Source: an uncultured Lachnospiraceae bacterium
GTDB lineage: Bacteria > Bacillota > Clostridia > Lachnospirales > Lachnospiraceae
DNA length: 52,068 bases
Reading direction: 5' to 3'
Assembly: GCA_944384125.1 (NCBI GenBank)
Contig: CALWSF010000027.1
Span: 1 to 52,068, forward strand
This document shows positions 7,146 to 16,872 of the stretch, piece after piece. A model generated the notes under the pieces. The model was given only the letters and a program-made list of their open reading frames with translations. It was not told the DNA's origin and searched no databases. Positions within the stretch are counted from its first letter, which is position 1. Each line of letters starts with the position of its first letter. A program made the translations under genes and the position numbers.

Positions 7146-9287
7146 CTATATTTTCATCGTAAGTGAAATTCTCTTTTTCTGGAGATCCACACTCAGAACC
7201 TTAACCTCCACCACATCACCCACACTTACGGCCTCCAGGGGATGACGAATATATCGCTCTGTAATCTGAGAAATATGAACCAGACCGTCCTGATGAACCC
7301 CGATATCAACGAAAACGCCAAAATCTATCACATTCCGGACTGTTCCCTTCAGAATCATTCCCGGCTTAAGATCTTTCATCTCCATGACATCCGTACGAAG
7401 AATCGGCCTTGGCATCTCATCTCTCGGATCTCTTGCCGGTTTTTCAAGCTCTCCGACAATATCGCGAAGTGTCGGCTCGCCTATCCCCAGTTCTCTGGAA
7501 AGCTTCTCATAATCGGTAATACGTTTTCCTATCCCGGCTATCCCGCCGGATGCAAGTTCTGACAGTTCAAAGCCCAGCTTCTCCAGAAGAGCCTGTGCGG
7601 CACCATAACTTTCCGGATGCACACTTGTACCGTCCAGAGGATTTTTCCCGCCCTGAATCCGGGCAAATCCCGCACATTGTTCAAATGCCTTGGGCCCAAG
7701 CTTTGGCACCTTCAGAAGCTGACGCCTATCTGCAAAGGCTCCGTTTTCTTCCCGGTAAGCTACAATATTCTTAGCAATGGTCTTATTTATACCGGAGATG
7801 TATTCCAGCAGAGATGCCGAAGCCGTATTCAGATCAACTCCGACCCTGTTCACACACGTTTCCACAACTCCCTGCAGTGCTTCGCTTAAATTTTTCTGAT
7901 TCATATCATGCTGATACTGCCCTACACCTATTGATCTGGGATCGATCTTTACCAGCTCTGACAGCGGATCCTGCAGTCTTCTGGCTATCGATACGGCACT
8001 CCTCTGCCCCACGTCAAATTCCGGAAATTCCTCTGTAGCCAGTTTGCTGGCAGAATATACGGAAGCTCCCGCCTCACTGACTATAACATACTGAACCGGC
8101 TCCGGAATTTCTTTCAGTATTTCAACAATAATCTGTTCCGATTCACGGGATGCCGTTCCATTTCCAACTGATATCAGAGAAATTCCATATTTTCTGATCA
8201 GCTGTTTTACTGTCCGTTTAGACTCCTCCACCCGGTTCTGCGGTGCGGTGGGGTAAATAACCACCGTATCCAGCACTTTTCCTGTAGCATCCACCACAGC
8301 GAGCTTGCAGCCGGTTCGGAAAGCCGGATCCCACCCCAGTACCACATGCCCCACAATCGGCGGCTGCATAAGGAGCTGCTCCAGATTTTTTCCAAAAACC
8401 TGAATAGCACCGGCTTCAGCACTTTCCGTCAGCTCGCTGCGGATTTCCCTTTCAATAGCCGGAGCAATAAGGCGGGAATAACTGTCCCCGATAACCTGTA
8501 AAAGTATCTCCTTTACCTGATCGCTTCCACGGGAAATAATCTTTTTCTCCAGATAACGCAGAATCTTCTCCTCGGGAGCCGTCAGCTTTACGGTAAGAAT
8601 CTTCTCCTTTTCTCCCCTGTTGACGGCAAGAATCCGATGACCCGCCAGCTTCTTCACAGGTTCCGAAAAGTGGTAATACATTTCATAGACAGAATCGACC
8701 TCTTCATCCCTGGCAGAGGTCTCCAGAATTCCCTCCTGGAATGTTGTTTTGCGGATATAAGTTCTGTACTCAGCCGTCTCACTGATCCGCTCCGCCAGTA
8801 TGTCCTTCGCACCGTCAAGGGCATCCTGAGCCGCGGCAACTCCTTTTTCTTCCGAAATGTACGCAGCAGCTGCCTCCAGAACATCCCCCTCCAGTTCCTG
8901 TCCCCAGATGCAGTCCGCCAGCGGTTCCAGTCCCTTTTCTCTGGCTATTCCTGCCCGCGTTCTGCGTTTGGGCCGGTAAGGAAGGTACAGATCTTCCACC
9001 GCAACCAGTGTCACAGCCTCACGGATTTTCTTTTCCAGATCCGGTGTCAGCTTTTCCTGTTCTTTAACAGAATTTATAACCTGCTCCTTGCGCTCCTCAA
9101 GGTTGCGCAGATATCGAAGTCTTTCATCCAGATTTCTCAGCACCTCATCATTCAGAGAGCCGGTCGCTTCTTTTCTGTACCGTGCAATAAACGGTATGGT
9201 ATTTCCCTCATCTATTAGCTTTACCGCGGCTTCCGCCTGGCTTCTTTTTATATGAAGCTCATCCTTCAACACCTCGATAATATCCAT
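7146..9287 (-). CDS. tex: Tex family S1 RNA-binding protein
   Basis: Tex (YqgF/RuvX-like, HhH and S1 architecture) binds nucleic acid and affects transcription; its cellular role is still loosely defined. This 713-residue copy has the N-terminal PFIARYRKEATGSL motif, the RNase H-like region with GWDPAFRTGCKLAVVD, then VGVDLNTAS and LLEYISGINKTIAKNIV of the HhH region. A C-terminal S1 domain runs LKPGMILKGTVRNVIDFGVF to the end. The start at MDIIEVLKDEL has GGAGTGAG upstream; an earlier in-frame ATG adds 10 residues. First gene of tex-YcxB-tsaE-tsaB-rimI. Confidence 0.95.
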   Translation of the reverse strand: MDIIEVLKDELHIKRSQAEAAVKLIDEGNTIPFIARYRKEATGSLNDEVLRNLDERLRYLRNLEERKEQVINSVKEQEKLTPDLEKKIREAVTLVAVEDLYLPYRPKRRTRAGIAREKGLEPLADCIWGQELEGDVLEAAAAYISEEKGVAAAQDALDGAKDILAERISETAEYRTYIRKTTFQEGILETSARDEEVDSVYEMYYHFSEPVKKLAGHRILAVNRGEKEKILTVKLTAPEEKILRYLEKKIISRGSDQVKEILLQVIGDSYSRLIAPAIEREIRSELTESAEAGAIQVFGKNLEQLLMQPPIVGHVVLGWDPAFRTGCKLAVVDATGKVLDTVVIYPTAPQNRVEESKRTVKQLIRKYGISLISVGNGTASRESEQIIVEILKEIPEPVQYVIVSEAGASVYSASKLATEEFPEFDVGQRSAVSIARRLQDPLSELVKIDPRSIGVGQYQHDMNQKNLSEALQGVVETCVNRVGVDLNTASASLLEYISGINKTIAKNIVAYREENGAFADRRQLLKVPKLGPKAFEQCAGFARIQGGKNPLDGTSVHPESYGAAQALLEKLGFELSELASGGIAGIGKRITDYEKLSRELGIGEPTLRDIVGELEKPARDPRDEMPRPILRTDVMEMKDLKPGMILKGTVRNVIDFGVFVDIGVHQDGLVHISQITERYIRHPLEAVSVGDVVEVKVLSVDLQKKRISLTMKI

Positions 9288-9403
9288 CTTTCTCACTCCA
9301 TTTCCATCCTGTCCCAAAGTTCTGCAGCCTTTTTCATCATATCCCCGTTCTTTTCTGCATTTTCGGACAGATCAGTCCACTGATTCATATAACAGTAATT
9401 TTC

Positions 9404-9433
9404 ATCATAACATCCAGCCTGTCGGAAAGTCAA
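9404..9433 (-). promoter_or_regulatory. Promoter of the tex operon
   Basis: The minus strand reads TTGACT (9433-9428), an 18-nt spacer and TATGAT (9409-9404). The expected leader to the tex ATG is about 110 nt. It contains a 31-codon reading frame starting at 9388 without a ribosome binding site, which is not called. Confidence 0.6.
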
Positions 9434-9477
9434 GTACAGTGAATATTCCGTGCTGCCCCGTTTGACAGCCTTCCTTC

Positions 9478-9506
9478 TGGACAAGCAGACAAATCCGTGC
9501 TACAAT
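9478..9506 (+). promoter_or_regulatory. Promoter of the DUF4190-type gene
   Basis: TGGACA (9478-9483), a 17-nt spacer and TACAAT (9501-9506) are followed by AAGGAGG (9517-9523) and the ATG at 9533. The 5' UTR would be about 20 nt. It is divergent from the tex promoter, with the two -35 boxes about 45 nt apart. Confidence 0.7.
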
Positions 9507-9532
9507 CGGAAAATACAAGGAGGTACACCATT

Positions 9533-9925
9533 ATGGAATATTATGACAGTGATTCTAATAAAGAAAATGAAGCACAAAACGAAAAACAGCAGCCAGCTTC
9601 CTCCCCCAATGACCCCAACCGTATGGCTATCGTATCCATGGTCTGCGGAATTGTGGGAATTCTGCTGCTCTGCTGCTGTGTTGCATTTCCTCTTTCCATT
9701 ATTCTGGGCGTTGCCGCAATTACACTTGCCATACTTTCACGGAAAGGCGAACCATTCTCCGGCTATGCCATAGCAGGACTGATTCTGGGTATTTTTGCCC
9801 TTCTTCTGGGTATTGCGGAATTTGTCTATCTCATGGCAGTAAACATGCTCCTGCGCGATCCCCAATGGGCTCCGTTTTTCGACGAAGTTATGGAACAGTA
9901 CCAGGAGCTCATGCCTGTTGAATAA
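9533..9925 (+). CDS. DUF4190-type small membrane protein
   Basis: The 130-residue product has a hydrophilic N-terminus rich in Asn, Gln and Ser. Two hydrophobic segments follow, MAIVSMVCGIVGILLLCCCV (about 31-50, extending to residue 63) and YAIAGLILGIFALLLGIAEF (about 74-93), and an acidic tail ends ELMPVE. The NRMAIVSMVCGIVG opening and the GYAIAGLILG second block match the DUF4190 pattern; such proteins have no defined function. AAGGAGG fixes the start at 9533. It has its own promoter and converges on the DUF2752 gene. Confidence 0.8.
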   Translation: MEYYDSDSNKENEAQNEKQQPASSPNDPNRMAIVSMVCGIVGILLLCCCVAFPLSIILGVAAITLAILSRKGEPFSGYAIAGLILGIFALLLGIAEFVYLMAVNMLLRDPQWAPFFDEVMEQYQELMPVE

Positions 9926-9973
9926 ACAGGATTTCTTCTCTTCAGAAAAATGACGGAAGTTTTCCCGGAACAC

Positions 9974-10384
9974 CTACTTTCCGGCAATTGCCGTCAGTAT
10001 ATCCTGTCCGCTTAGAATGAGAAACGCATTTTTAACCACAAAATTTGCAGTGATAAGAAACACACTGAACCACAAAACGTTTTTCCAGATCTTCTGTGAA
10101 AACGTTTTTTTCTTTTTGCGGCAATAGACATACCATGCCAAAAGTGACGGAACACATATTGCCAGGAACGGTACCAGCGGATGAAGAAGAATACTGGATA
10201 TAATATCTCCGCGCAGCAGTGCTTCGGCAGCCCGCGTTCCGCCGCAGCCCGGACAGTAAAGCCCCGTCAATGTATGGAAAAGGCAGGGCACATATCCCTG
10301 CCCTGCCGCTCTTACCGATTCAACAGCAGATCTTAAAAGTCCGTCCGCTATCCACGCAAGCACTCTGTCAATAATCTCTGCCAT
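9974..10384 (-). CDS. DUF2752 membrane protein
   Basis: A 136-residue protein carrying the DUF2752 signature LYCPGCGGTRAAEALLRGD (about 43-61), with its close Cys pair and GGTRA. It is followed by two hydrophobic helices (LHPLVPFLAICVPSLLAWYVY and VLWFSVFLITANFVV) and a basic stretch KKKKTFSQK between them. The function of the family is unknown. AAGGAGCG precedes the ATG. Only 9 nt separate it from homoserine dehydrogenase, so it is probably the third gene of the ACT-hom operon, although no metabolic link is evident. Confidence 0.85.
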   Translation of the reverse strand: MAEIIDRVLAWIADGLLRSAVESVRAAGQGYVPCLFHTLTGLYCPGCGGTRAAEALLRGDIISSILLHPLVPFLAICVPSLLAWYVYCRKKKKTFSQKIWKNVLWFSVFLITANFVVKNAFLILSGQDILTAIAGK

Positions 10385-10393
10385 TCCCGCTCC

Positions 10394-11608
10394 TTACAGA
10401 TCACATCTGATCATCTGCCGGATATCAGTAAACGCTGCCGCAAGTTTGCGGTACCGCTTCTCCGGCATTTTCTCTGTCAAAACCGCAAACTCATCCATAC
10501 CCGGAAGCTCTGCCGTCTCGACCTTTCCAAAAGCCGCCTGAATATCCGGCAGTTTTTCTTTTGCTGTTCCGGCAAAACGGATAAAATACCGGTATGACAA
10601 TGCCTCCATGGGCATCAGTTCCTGTTTTCTCTCTGTCCATCCAATCGCAATGTTGTCCGCCAAATGGCCCGCAATCTCCACAATATCACTGACTACAGCA
10701 CTGGCTGTGGGAAGCTTTCCGGCCCCGCTTCCGTAAAACATTACTGTTCCAACTGTATTTCCCCGAACCATTACTCCATTATATACGTCATTTACTCCAA
10801 ACAGAGGATGATCAGGACCTATCATCATAGGACACACATAAACGCTTACGTTATCTCCTTCCACGCGGCTTGTTCCGAAAAGCTTAATTGAAGTATTGAG
10901 CACAGACGCATATTTAAAATCCGTATCGGTAATCCAGGTAATTCCTTCTGTGGATACTTCTTCATAATTTACTTCACGGCCGGTTGCCAGAGCCGTCAGG
11001 ATTGTTATTTTGCGGCAGGTATCAAAACCTTCCACGTCCGCCTCAGGATTGCGTTCCGCATATCCCAGTTCCTGTGCCTTCCTGAGTGCTGTTTCAAAAT
11101 TCTGTCCCTCTTTTGCCATCTTGGAGAGAATATAATTTGTTGTTCCGTTTAATATACCGCTTATCTCCTGAATCTGCTCCCCGGCCAGAGACTGCGTCAG
11201 CGGACGAATCAGCGGGATTCCGCCGCCTACACTGGCCTCAAACAGAAAGTTTATGTTTTTTTCACGGGCAATTTCCAGCAGCTCCGTTCCGTGTGCCGCA
11301 ACCAGAGCCTTGTTGGATGTGACCACATGTTTACCTGACATAAGACACGCTTTTACAAATGCAAATGCAGGATTTACACCGCCCATGGTCTCAACAACAA
11401 CCTGTACCTCTTCATCCTTCTCGATAACAGAAAAGTCATGCACAAGTTTTTCTTCATGAGGATCGCCCGGGAACTCCCGCAAATCGAGAATGTATTTTAC
11501 GGCTATCTCCTGCCCTGTCTTTTCCGCAATTCTGTCTCTGTTTACCTCTAATACTTCCACGACTCCGGAACCGATTGTTCCGTAGCCCATTACTGCTACC
11601 TGAATCAT
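10394..11608 (-). CDS. hom: Homoserine dehydrogenase
   Basis: Hom reduces aspartate semialdehyde to homoserine with NAD(P)H, the branch point to threonine and methionine. The 404-residue enzyme has the nucleotide-binding VAVMGYGTIGSGVV, VVETMGG, VTSNKALVA, the catalytic-region EASVGGGIPLIRPL, ILNGTTNYIL and GYAERNPEADVEGFD. The C-terminal 70 residues (YFIRFAGTAKEKLPDIQAAFG onward) look like a shortened ACT domain, so the protein is slightly shorter than 430-residue homologues. A separate ACT protein gene ends 5 nt upstream, which suggests shared amino-acid-responsive control. Confidence 0.97.
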   Translation of the reverse strand: MIQVAVMGYGTIGSGVVEVLEVNRDRIAEKTGQEIAVKYILDLREFPGDPHEEKLVHDFSVIEKDEEVQVVVETMGGVNPAFAFVKACLMSGKHVVTSNKALVAAHGTELLEIAREKNINFLFEASVGGGIPLIRPLTQSLAGEQIQEISGILNGTTNYILSKMAKEGQNFETALRKAQELGYAERNPEADVEGFDTCRKITILTALATGREVNYEEVSTEGITWITDTDFKYASVLNTSIKLFGTSRVEGDNVSVYVCPMMIGPDHPLFGVNDVYNGVMVRGNTVGTVMFYGSGAGKLPTASAVVSDIVEIAGHLADNIAIGWTERKQELMPMEALSYRYFIRFAGTAKEKLPDIQAAFGKVETAELPGMDEFAVLTEKMPEKRYRKLAAAFTDIRQMIRCDL

Positions 11609-11613
11609 AATTC

Positions 11614-12057
11614 CTACTCCCTGGCTATAATTTTAACGTAATGCACGCCTGCTTTTTCTTCCATCTCCTCTACCATCCGGGAGACGTTTCCCGTATCCTG
11701 GCGAACCTCCACACTCAGTGTCAATGTCGCCACATTATTAACCGGAATACTCTGATGAATTGTCAGAATATTTGCCTTGCAAAGTGCCACGATGTGAAGA
11801 AGATCCGACAAAAGCCCGCGCTCATCATCCATCTGGAGCACCAAAGTAATCGTTTTCCCTTTTGCATTATCATAAAAAGGAAAGATATCATCCTTGTATT
11901 TGTAAAATGAGCTCCTGCTGATCCCCATCCGTTCTGTGGCCTCCTGGATCGTCAGTGCCCGCTCCGACTCGATCAGTTTTTTTGCTTCCACCACTTTCAG
12001 AAGCACTTCCGGAACAGCCTTTTGCTTTAAAACAAAATACTTCGTTTTTTCTTCCAT
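11614..12057 (-). CDS. ACT domain protein, PheB/UPF0735 family
   Basis: The 147-residue product has an N-terminal helix-turn-helix-like segment (LTIQEATERMGISRSSFYKYKD, about 35-56) and a C-terminal ACT domain (TITLVLQMDDERGLLSDLLHIV onward) with the GLLSDLL ligand-loop pattern. This is the architecture of the PheB/UPF0735 family, thought to sense amino acids; no exact role is established. It is the first gene of the operon with hom. Start: GCAGGAG precedes the ATG. DNA binding is suggested by the fold but not proven. Confidence 0.88.
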   Translation of the reverse strand: MEEKTKYFVLKQKAVPEVLLKVVEAKKLIESERALTIQEATERMGISRSSFYKYKDDIFPFYDNAKGKTITLVLQMDDERGLLSDLLHIVALCKANILTIHQSIPVNNVATLTLSVEVRQDTGNVSRMVEEMEEKAGVHYVKIIARE

Positions 12058-12161
12058 CTCTACACTCCTGCGTGTGTCATCCGATACACCACCGGTATCC
12101 CTGTACTCTGTATTCAGTTATAGGTGTATGCATCAGAAACACATTTGTTTTCACAGGGAAG

Positions 12162-12190
12162 ATATTAGCACATTTACCACAATGGTGCAA
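12162..12190 (-). promoter_or_regulatory. Promoter of the ACT-hom-DUF2752 operon
   Basis: The minus strand reads TTGCAC (12190-12185), a 17-nt spacer and TAATAT (12167-12162). A leader of roughly 100 nt follows before the ACT gene; no clear attenuator or T-box was recognised in it. Confidence 0.6.
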
Positions 12191-12317
12191 TCATTTTTTT
12201 CTTCAGTCAAAGATTGTATTTTCAAAAAAACATGTCCCGGCTCTGTATCACACACATATATAATCCATTTTATGGATCAGGAGAAGCTTTTCTCCCTCTG
12301 ATTCCCCTTACGCAAAA

Positions 12318-12358
12318 GCCGGACAGGGGAACTGCTTCAGGCAATTCCCTTATCCGGC
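12318..12358 (-). terminator. Hairpin, probable terminator of prfB
   Basis: GCCGGA (12318-12323) pairs with TCCGGC (12353-12358), and internal GGGAA/TTCCC and TGC/GCA pairs extend the stem. On the minus strand it is followed by TTTTGCG, a short U-tract. It lies 58 nt past the prfB stop. The remainder of 12191-12415 holds no gene. Confidence 0.5.
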
Positions 12359-12415
12359 CTGTTTCATGTATTCCATTTCTTATGTGTTCAGCCCCGCCAT
12401 CTGCCCGTCCGGACA

Positions 12416-13544
12416 TTACTGCTCGGTGGGAGTCTGCTGCTTCAAGCTGATCCATTTCAGATATGCGCTGATAAATAAATCTATATCTCCGTCCATTACC
12501 GCATTTACATTGCCATTCTCTGCGTTGGTTCTGTGATCTTTAACCAGCGTGTACGGCTGCATTACATAGGAACGGATCTGATTTCCAAAGTTGATGTCCT
12601 TCACATCTCCCCTGATATCTGACAGCTTCTCCGCATTTTCCTGCTGCTTCAGCATATAGAGCTTGGCCTTGAGCATCTGCATCGCCTTATCTTTGTTCTG
12701 GAACTGAGAACGCTCATTCTGACACTGCACTACAATTCCTGTAGGAATATGCGTGATTCGGATAGCGGAGGATGTCTTGTTAATATGCTGTCCGCCTGCT
12801 CCGCTGGAGCGGTACGTATCAATCCGCAGATCATCAGGATTTATCTCCACATCAAGATCTTCCTCAATATCCGGCATAACATCGCAGGAAACAAAGGATG
12901 TCTGGCGTTTTCCCGCCGCATTGAACGGAGAAATTCTTACCAGGCGGTGAACACCCTTTTCCGATTTAAGATATCCGTAGGCATTTTCCCCGTTTATCTG
13001 TATGGTAATGGACTTCAGTCCCGCCTCATCGCCGTCAAGAAAATCCAGCACTTCCGTACTGTAACCTTTTTTGTCAGCCCACCTCTGATACATACGGTAA
13101 AGCATACTGCACCAGTCCATAGCCTCTGTGCCGCCTGCTCCCGCATTCAGCTTCAGGATAGCATTGCATCCGTCATATTCGCCTGACAGCAGTGTTCTCG
13201 TCCGGATCGCTTCCAGCTGACTCACAAAATCGTCCAGCATCTCCTGTATTTCCGGGATAACAGAAGGATCATTCTCCTCATATCCCATCTCGATCATGAC
13301 CTGAATATCTTCATACTGCTGCTCCAGGCGCCGGTAGGTATCTACCGTATCCTTTAAATTTTTAGCTTCCCGGACCGTCTTCGTGGATCTGTCGGGATCA
13401 TCCCAGAATCCCGGCTCCTCCATGGACTTATCCAGCTCTGCGATTCGCTTTACCTTACTGTCCAGGTCAAAGTGAATCCCTCACTTCCACTAAAGTTGTA
13501 TCATACGTTGATAACGTATATTTGAACTGATCCAGCTCAACCAT
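12416..13544 (-). CDS. prfB: Peptide chain release factor 2, with programmed +1 frameshift
   Basis: RF2 releases peptides at UGA and UAA. The gene reads in two frames: 25 codons from ATG at 13544 (MVELDQFKYTLSTYDTTLVE...) end at an in-frame TGA (13469-13467), and a +1 shift at CTT-TGA-C joins the main frame at DLDSKVKRIAELDKSMEEPG. The total is 375 residues, the usual RF2 length. The SPF codon-recognition tripeptide lies in VRISPFNAAG and the catalytic GGQ in SSGAGGQHINKTSS. A start at 13423 would drop the first 40 residues and is not the true one. GGGTGA precedes the ATG. secA ends 107 nt upstream; that gap contains only a small GC hairpin without a U-tract. Confidence 0.97.
13466..13481 (-). 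promoter_or_regulatory. RF2 autoregulatory frameshift site
   Basis: The minus strand reads AGGGATTCACTTTGAC: a Shine-Dalgarno-like AGGGA, a short spacer, the slippery CTT and the UGA stop followed by C. When RF2 is scarce, ribosomes pause at UGA and slip +1 to continue. This is the classic prfB layout, here with AGGGA instead of AGGGGG. Confidence 0.95.
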
Positions 13545-13651
13545 AGCTTCACCCGCTTTCTGTTATTTTATCTGTTCCTGTTCTCAGGACTTTTTATCCG
13601 GCCGCAGGGCCGGCATTCTTCACAAAATCAAAACCTGCAGACAAAAACTCT

Positions 13652-16234
13652 TTATTCTTTTGCCAGAAGCTTACGTCCGCAGCACTGCTTATATTTTTTA
13701 CCTGAACCGCAGGGGCACGGATCGTTGGGATAAATCTTTTTGGCATCCCGGCGCTTCGGTGCCTGAGCCGAGGTATCATCTTTATTGGTTCCTGTTACCT
13801 TGGCTGCCGGTTCTCTCTCTACCTTCTGCTCCACGCGGATATGGAAGAGAATACGCACAGTATCTTCCCGGATAGCCGCCGCCATACTCTCAAACATGTC
13901 ATAACCGCTCATTTTATATTCAACCAGCGGATCTCTCTGTCCGTAAGCCTGAAGACCAATTCCCTCACGGAGCTGATCCATATCGTCAATGTGAGCCATC
14001 CACTTTGCATCGATTACTTTCAGAAGAATAACCCGCTCGATCTCCCGGATCTGTTCAGCAGACGGGAATTCCGCCTCCTTCGCCTCATAGAGCTTTATCG
14101 CCTGCTCCTTGAGCATATGCTTAAGCTCGTTCTTCTTCATATTCGTCTGTTCTTCCGTGAGCTTGATGGGCTCAAGCGGAACAATGGGAAGAAGAAGAGA
14201 ATTGAGTTCTGCCAGATCCCATTCCTCCGGTCCCTGATCCTCGGCAATGGACATGTCAACCGCATTTTCAACAATATCCGTAACCATCTTCATAACTACA
14301 GACCGCATATTTTCGCCGTCCAGAACGCGGCGGCGCTCTTCATAGATCGTCTCTCTCTGCTCATTCATGACTTCGTCATACTTGAGAAGATTCTCACGGA
14401 TTCCGTAGTTATTGTTCTCAATCTTCATCTGGGCCTTCTCAATGGCATTGGAAAGCATCTTGTGCTCGATCTGCTCATTTTCCGGAACTCCCAGTGCATT
14501 GAACATATTCATCAGCTTCTCAGAACCGAAAAGGCGCATCAGATCGTCTTCCAGTGAAATATAGAACCGAGACTCTCCCGGATCACCCTGACGTCCGGAA
14601 CGTCCGCGCAACTGATTGTCGATACGTCTTGACTCATGACGCTCTGTACCGATAATCTTAAGTCCGCCCAGCTCTCTGGAGATATCATCCAGCTTGATGT
14701 CCGTACCACGGCCGGCCATATTGGTGGCAATGGTAACCGCGCCGTGAACGCCCGCATCCGCTACAATTTCCGCCTCCAGCTCATGATATTTGGCATTCAG
14801 CACCTTGTGGGGAATCCCCCGTCTTGTCAGCATCTTGCTGAGAAGTTCAGAAGTCTCAATGGTAATCGTACCCACGAGAACGGGCTGTCCTTTCTCATGT
14901 GCCTCAACGACCTCTTCCACAACAGCATGGAATTTCTCTTTTTTCGTCTTATATACAGCATCATTGTAATCAATACGGATTACCGGTTTATTGGTCGGAA
15001 TAACAATAACATCCATCTGATAGATGTTACGGAACTCCTTCTCCTCTGTCTGAGCCGTACCAGTCATGCCGGCTTTCTTTTTAAATTTATTGAAGAAGTT
15101 CTGGAATGTAATGGTGGCCAGAGTCCGGCTCTCACGGCGCACATTCACATGCTCCTTCGCCTCTATGGCCTGATGAAGTCCGTCGGAATAACGGCGGCCG
15201 GGCATAATACGTCCCGTAAACTCATCCACGATCAGAACCTCATCATCCTTGACAACATAATCCTTATCTCTGAACATCAGATAATTGGCGCGCAGAGCCA
15301 GAATGATATTATGCTGAATCTCCAGATTCTGCGGATCAGCCAGATTCTCAATATGGAAGAAATCCTCTACTTTCTTCACGCCGTCCGCTGTCAGATTGAC
15401 AACCTTATCTTTTTCATTGACGATAAAGTCTCCTGTCTCTTCAATTTCCTCGCCCATGATAGCTGCAATCTTGGTAAATTCGGCTGACTCCTCGCCGCGC
15501 ACCAGCTGTCTTGCCAGAATATCGCATACTTCATAGAGCTTTGTGGATTTTCCGCTCTGTCCGGAAATAATGAGCGGCGTTCTCGCCTCATCAATCAGAA
15601 CAGAATCGACCTCATCAATAATGGCATAGTCAAGATTGCGCAGAACCATCTGCTCTTTATAGATAGCCATATTGTCACGCAGATAGTCGAAACCCAGCTC
15701 ATTGTTGGTAACATACGTGATATCGCAGTTATATGCCTCCCGCCTCTCGTCTGAATTCATGGAATTCAGAACAACTCCGACAGTAAGTCCCAGGAAACGG
15801 TGGATTTCTCCCATCCACTCCGCATCTCTTTTTGCAAGATAATCATTGACTGTTACAATAAACACGCCTTTTCCGGCCAGAGCATTAAGATATGCCGGAG
15901 CTGTGGAGACAAGTGTTTTTCCTTCGCCTGTCTTCATCTCCGCAATACGCCCCTGATGAAGCACGATTCCTCCAATCAGCTGAACCGGGTAATGCTCCAT
16001 ATTAAGAACACGTCTTGCCGCCTCCCTCACAGTGGCAAATGCCTCCGGGAGAATATCATCCAGCGTCTCGCCATTTTCCAGACGCTCTTTAAATTTTCTT
16101 GTATTGTCTTTCAGCTCATCGTCTGTAAGTTCCATCATCTGGGGACGCAGCGCAACAATCTTATCCACAATGGGATAGATCAGCTTCAGTTCCCGTTCGC
16201 TGTGAGTTCCAAATACTTTCTCTATCAGCTTCAT
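13652..16234 (-). CDS. secA: Preprotein translocase ATPase SecA
   Basis: SecA drives secretory proteins through SecYEG using ATP. The 860-residue protein has Walker A MKTGEGKT (about residue 100), the DEAD-type [11 protein letters not shown], the preprotein cross-linking region, [23 protein letters not shown] (motif VI) and the C-terminal zinc motif [14 protein letters not shown] for SecB or ribosome contacts. Full length with an intact C-terminus. GTAGGAG precedes the ATG. It has its own promoter at 16302-16330 and is divergent from hpf across a 638-nt non-coding region. Confidence 0.98.
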   Translation of the reverse strand: MKLIEKVFGTHSERELKLIYPIVDKIVALRPQMMELTDDELKDNTRKFKERLENGETLDDILPEAFATVREAARRVLNMEHYPVQLIGGIVLHQGRIAEMKTGEGKTLVSTAPAYLNALAGKGVFIVTVNDYLAKRDAEWMGEIHRFLGLTVGVVLNSMNSDERREAYNCDITYVTNNELGFDYLRDNMAIYKEQMVLRNLDYAIIDEVDSVLIDEARTPLIISGQSGKSTKLYEVCDILARQLVRGEESAEFTKIAAIMGEEIEETGDFIVNEKDKVVNLTADGVKKVEDFFHIENLADPQNLEIQHNIILALRANYLMFRDKDYVVKDDEVLIVDEFTGRIMPGRRYSDGLHQAIEAKEHVNVRRESRTLATITFQNFFNKFKKKAGMTGTAQTEEKEFRNIYQMDVIVIPTNKPVIRIDYNDAVYKTKKEKFHAVVEEVVEAHEKGQPVLVGTITIETSELLSKMLTRRGIPHKVLNAKYHELEAEIVADAGVHGAVTIATNMAGRGTDIKLDDISRELGGLKIIGTERHESRRIDNQLRGRSGRQGDPGESRFYISLEDDLMRLFGSEKLMNMFNALGVPENEQIEHKMLSNAIEKAQMKIENNNYGIRENLLKYDEVMNEQRETIYEERRRVLDGENMRSVVMKMVTDIVENAVDMSIAEDQGPEEWDLAELNSLLLPIVPLEPIKLTEEQTNMKKNELKHMLKEQAIKLYEAKEAEFPSAEQIREIERVILLKVIDAKWMAHIDDMDQLREGIGLQAYGQRDPLVEYKMSGYDMFESMAAAIREDTVRILFHIRVEQKVEREPAAKVTGTNKDDTSAQAPKRRDAKKIYPNDPCPCGSGKKYKQCCGRKLLAKE

Positions 16235-16301
16235 TCTTTACTCTCCTACTTTACATTCCATATCTTCAAAAACGTATACTTTCAGTTATACAATCTTATT
16301 T

Positions 16302-16330
16302 ATTCTATCACTAACCCTGATTTTATTCAA
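16302..16330 (-). promoter_or_regulatory. Promoter of secA
   Basis: The minus strand reads TTGAAT (16330-16325), a 17-nt spacer and TAGAAT (16307-16302). It lies about 70 nt upstream of the secA ATG. Confidence 0.65.
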
Positions 16331-16426
16331 CGACTTCATAAATATTTAACATTTCACCGTTTGACATAAAACTTTAAATTATGGTAAACCTGGCAAATTG
16401 CACAAAAAACTTGTTCTATTCTTAGT

Positions 16427-16561
16427 TTATCCACATTATCCACACTTTTTCCTCCAAGTTGTTGAAAAGATATTCACATTGAAGCCTGTCCATTTTAAGG
16501 GAAAAAGTAGTTATACACCGACTTATCCACATTATCCACAACTTTTTGCTGTTTATCAACG
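16427..16561 (+). other. DnaA-box cluster in the secA-hpf intergenic region
   Basis: Four perfect TTATCCACA boxes lie in two abutting tandem pairs, 16427-16435 with 16436-16444 and 16523-16531 with 16532-16540, all in the same orientation, with the pairs exactly 96 nt apart. Nearby weaker matches are ATATTCACA (16470-16478), TTATACACC (16511-16519) and TTATCAACG (16553-16561). TTATCCACA is the consensus DnaA site. The region is AT-rich and non-coding. Genes on both sides run mainly minus, and dnaA/dnaN are not present, so this is probably not the main origin; a DnaA-titrating or transcription-control site fits better. The remainder of 16562-16812 is AT-rich with nothing recognised. Confidence 0.75.
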
Positions 16562-16812
16562 ACTTTCCCCATCGGAAGTTCAACATTCACATTTTTGTAT
16601 AGATCTCATAAACTTCAATATTTCGACAAAAAATACAATTCCTTCTCTTGACAAAAACATGCGCATGATATGCAGTAAAATAAAGAACCTGCAATGCCTG
16701 ATATCATCCCGTTCTGCCAACACTTTCATTTCAATAATTACAATGAGAAACAACATTTTAGAATCTTTACAAAGAATTTATAATAATTGTCTCGACAATT
16801 TTACATTTCCAG

Positions 16813-16841
16813 TTGAGTTTACCAAATAAAAGTGGTATACT
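16813..16841 (+). promoter_or_regulatory. Promoter of hpf
   Basis: TTGAGT (16813-16818), a 17-nt spacer and TATACT (16836-16841) lie just upstream of AAGGAG (16859-16864) and the hpf ATG at 16873. Confidence 0.7.
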
Positions 16842-16872
16842 TAAGTCATCCCAAGAAAAAGGAGCGATGATT

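Noticed and set aside
9293-9388. A 31-codon frame (MNQWTDLSEN...) in the tex leader as a leader peptide
   Set aside because: No ribosome binding site precedes it and no recognisable regulatory codons or attenuator follow.
13424-13544. Truncated prfB or sequencing frameshift
   Set aside because: The layout is the classic programmed +1 site CTT-TGA-C with an upstream Shine-Dalgarno-like element, so the gene is intact.
14636-15487. Long plus-strand frames opposite secA
   Set aside because: They are antisense shadows of SecA with no ribosome binding sites or recognisable domains.
16427-16561. Main chromosomal origin (oriC)
   Set aside because: dnaA, dnaN, rpmH and the usual gene-strand switch are absent; the boxes alone do not prove an origin.
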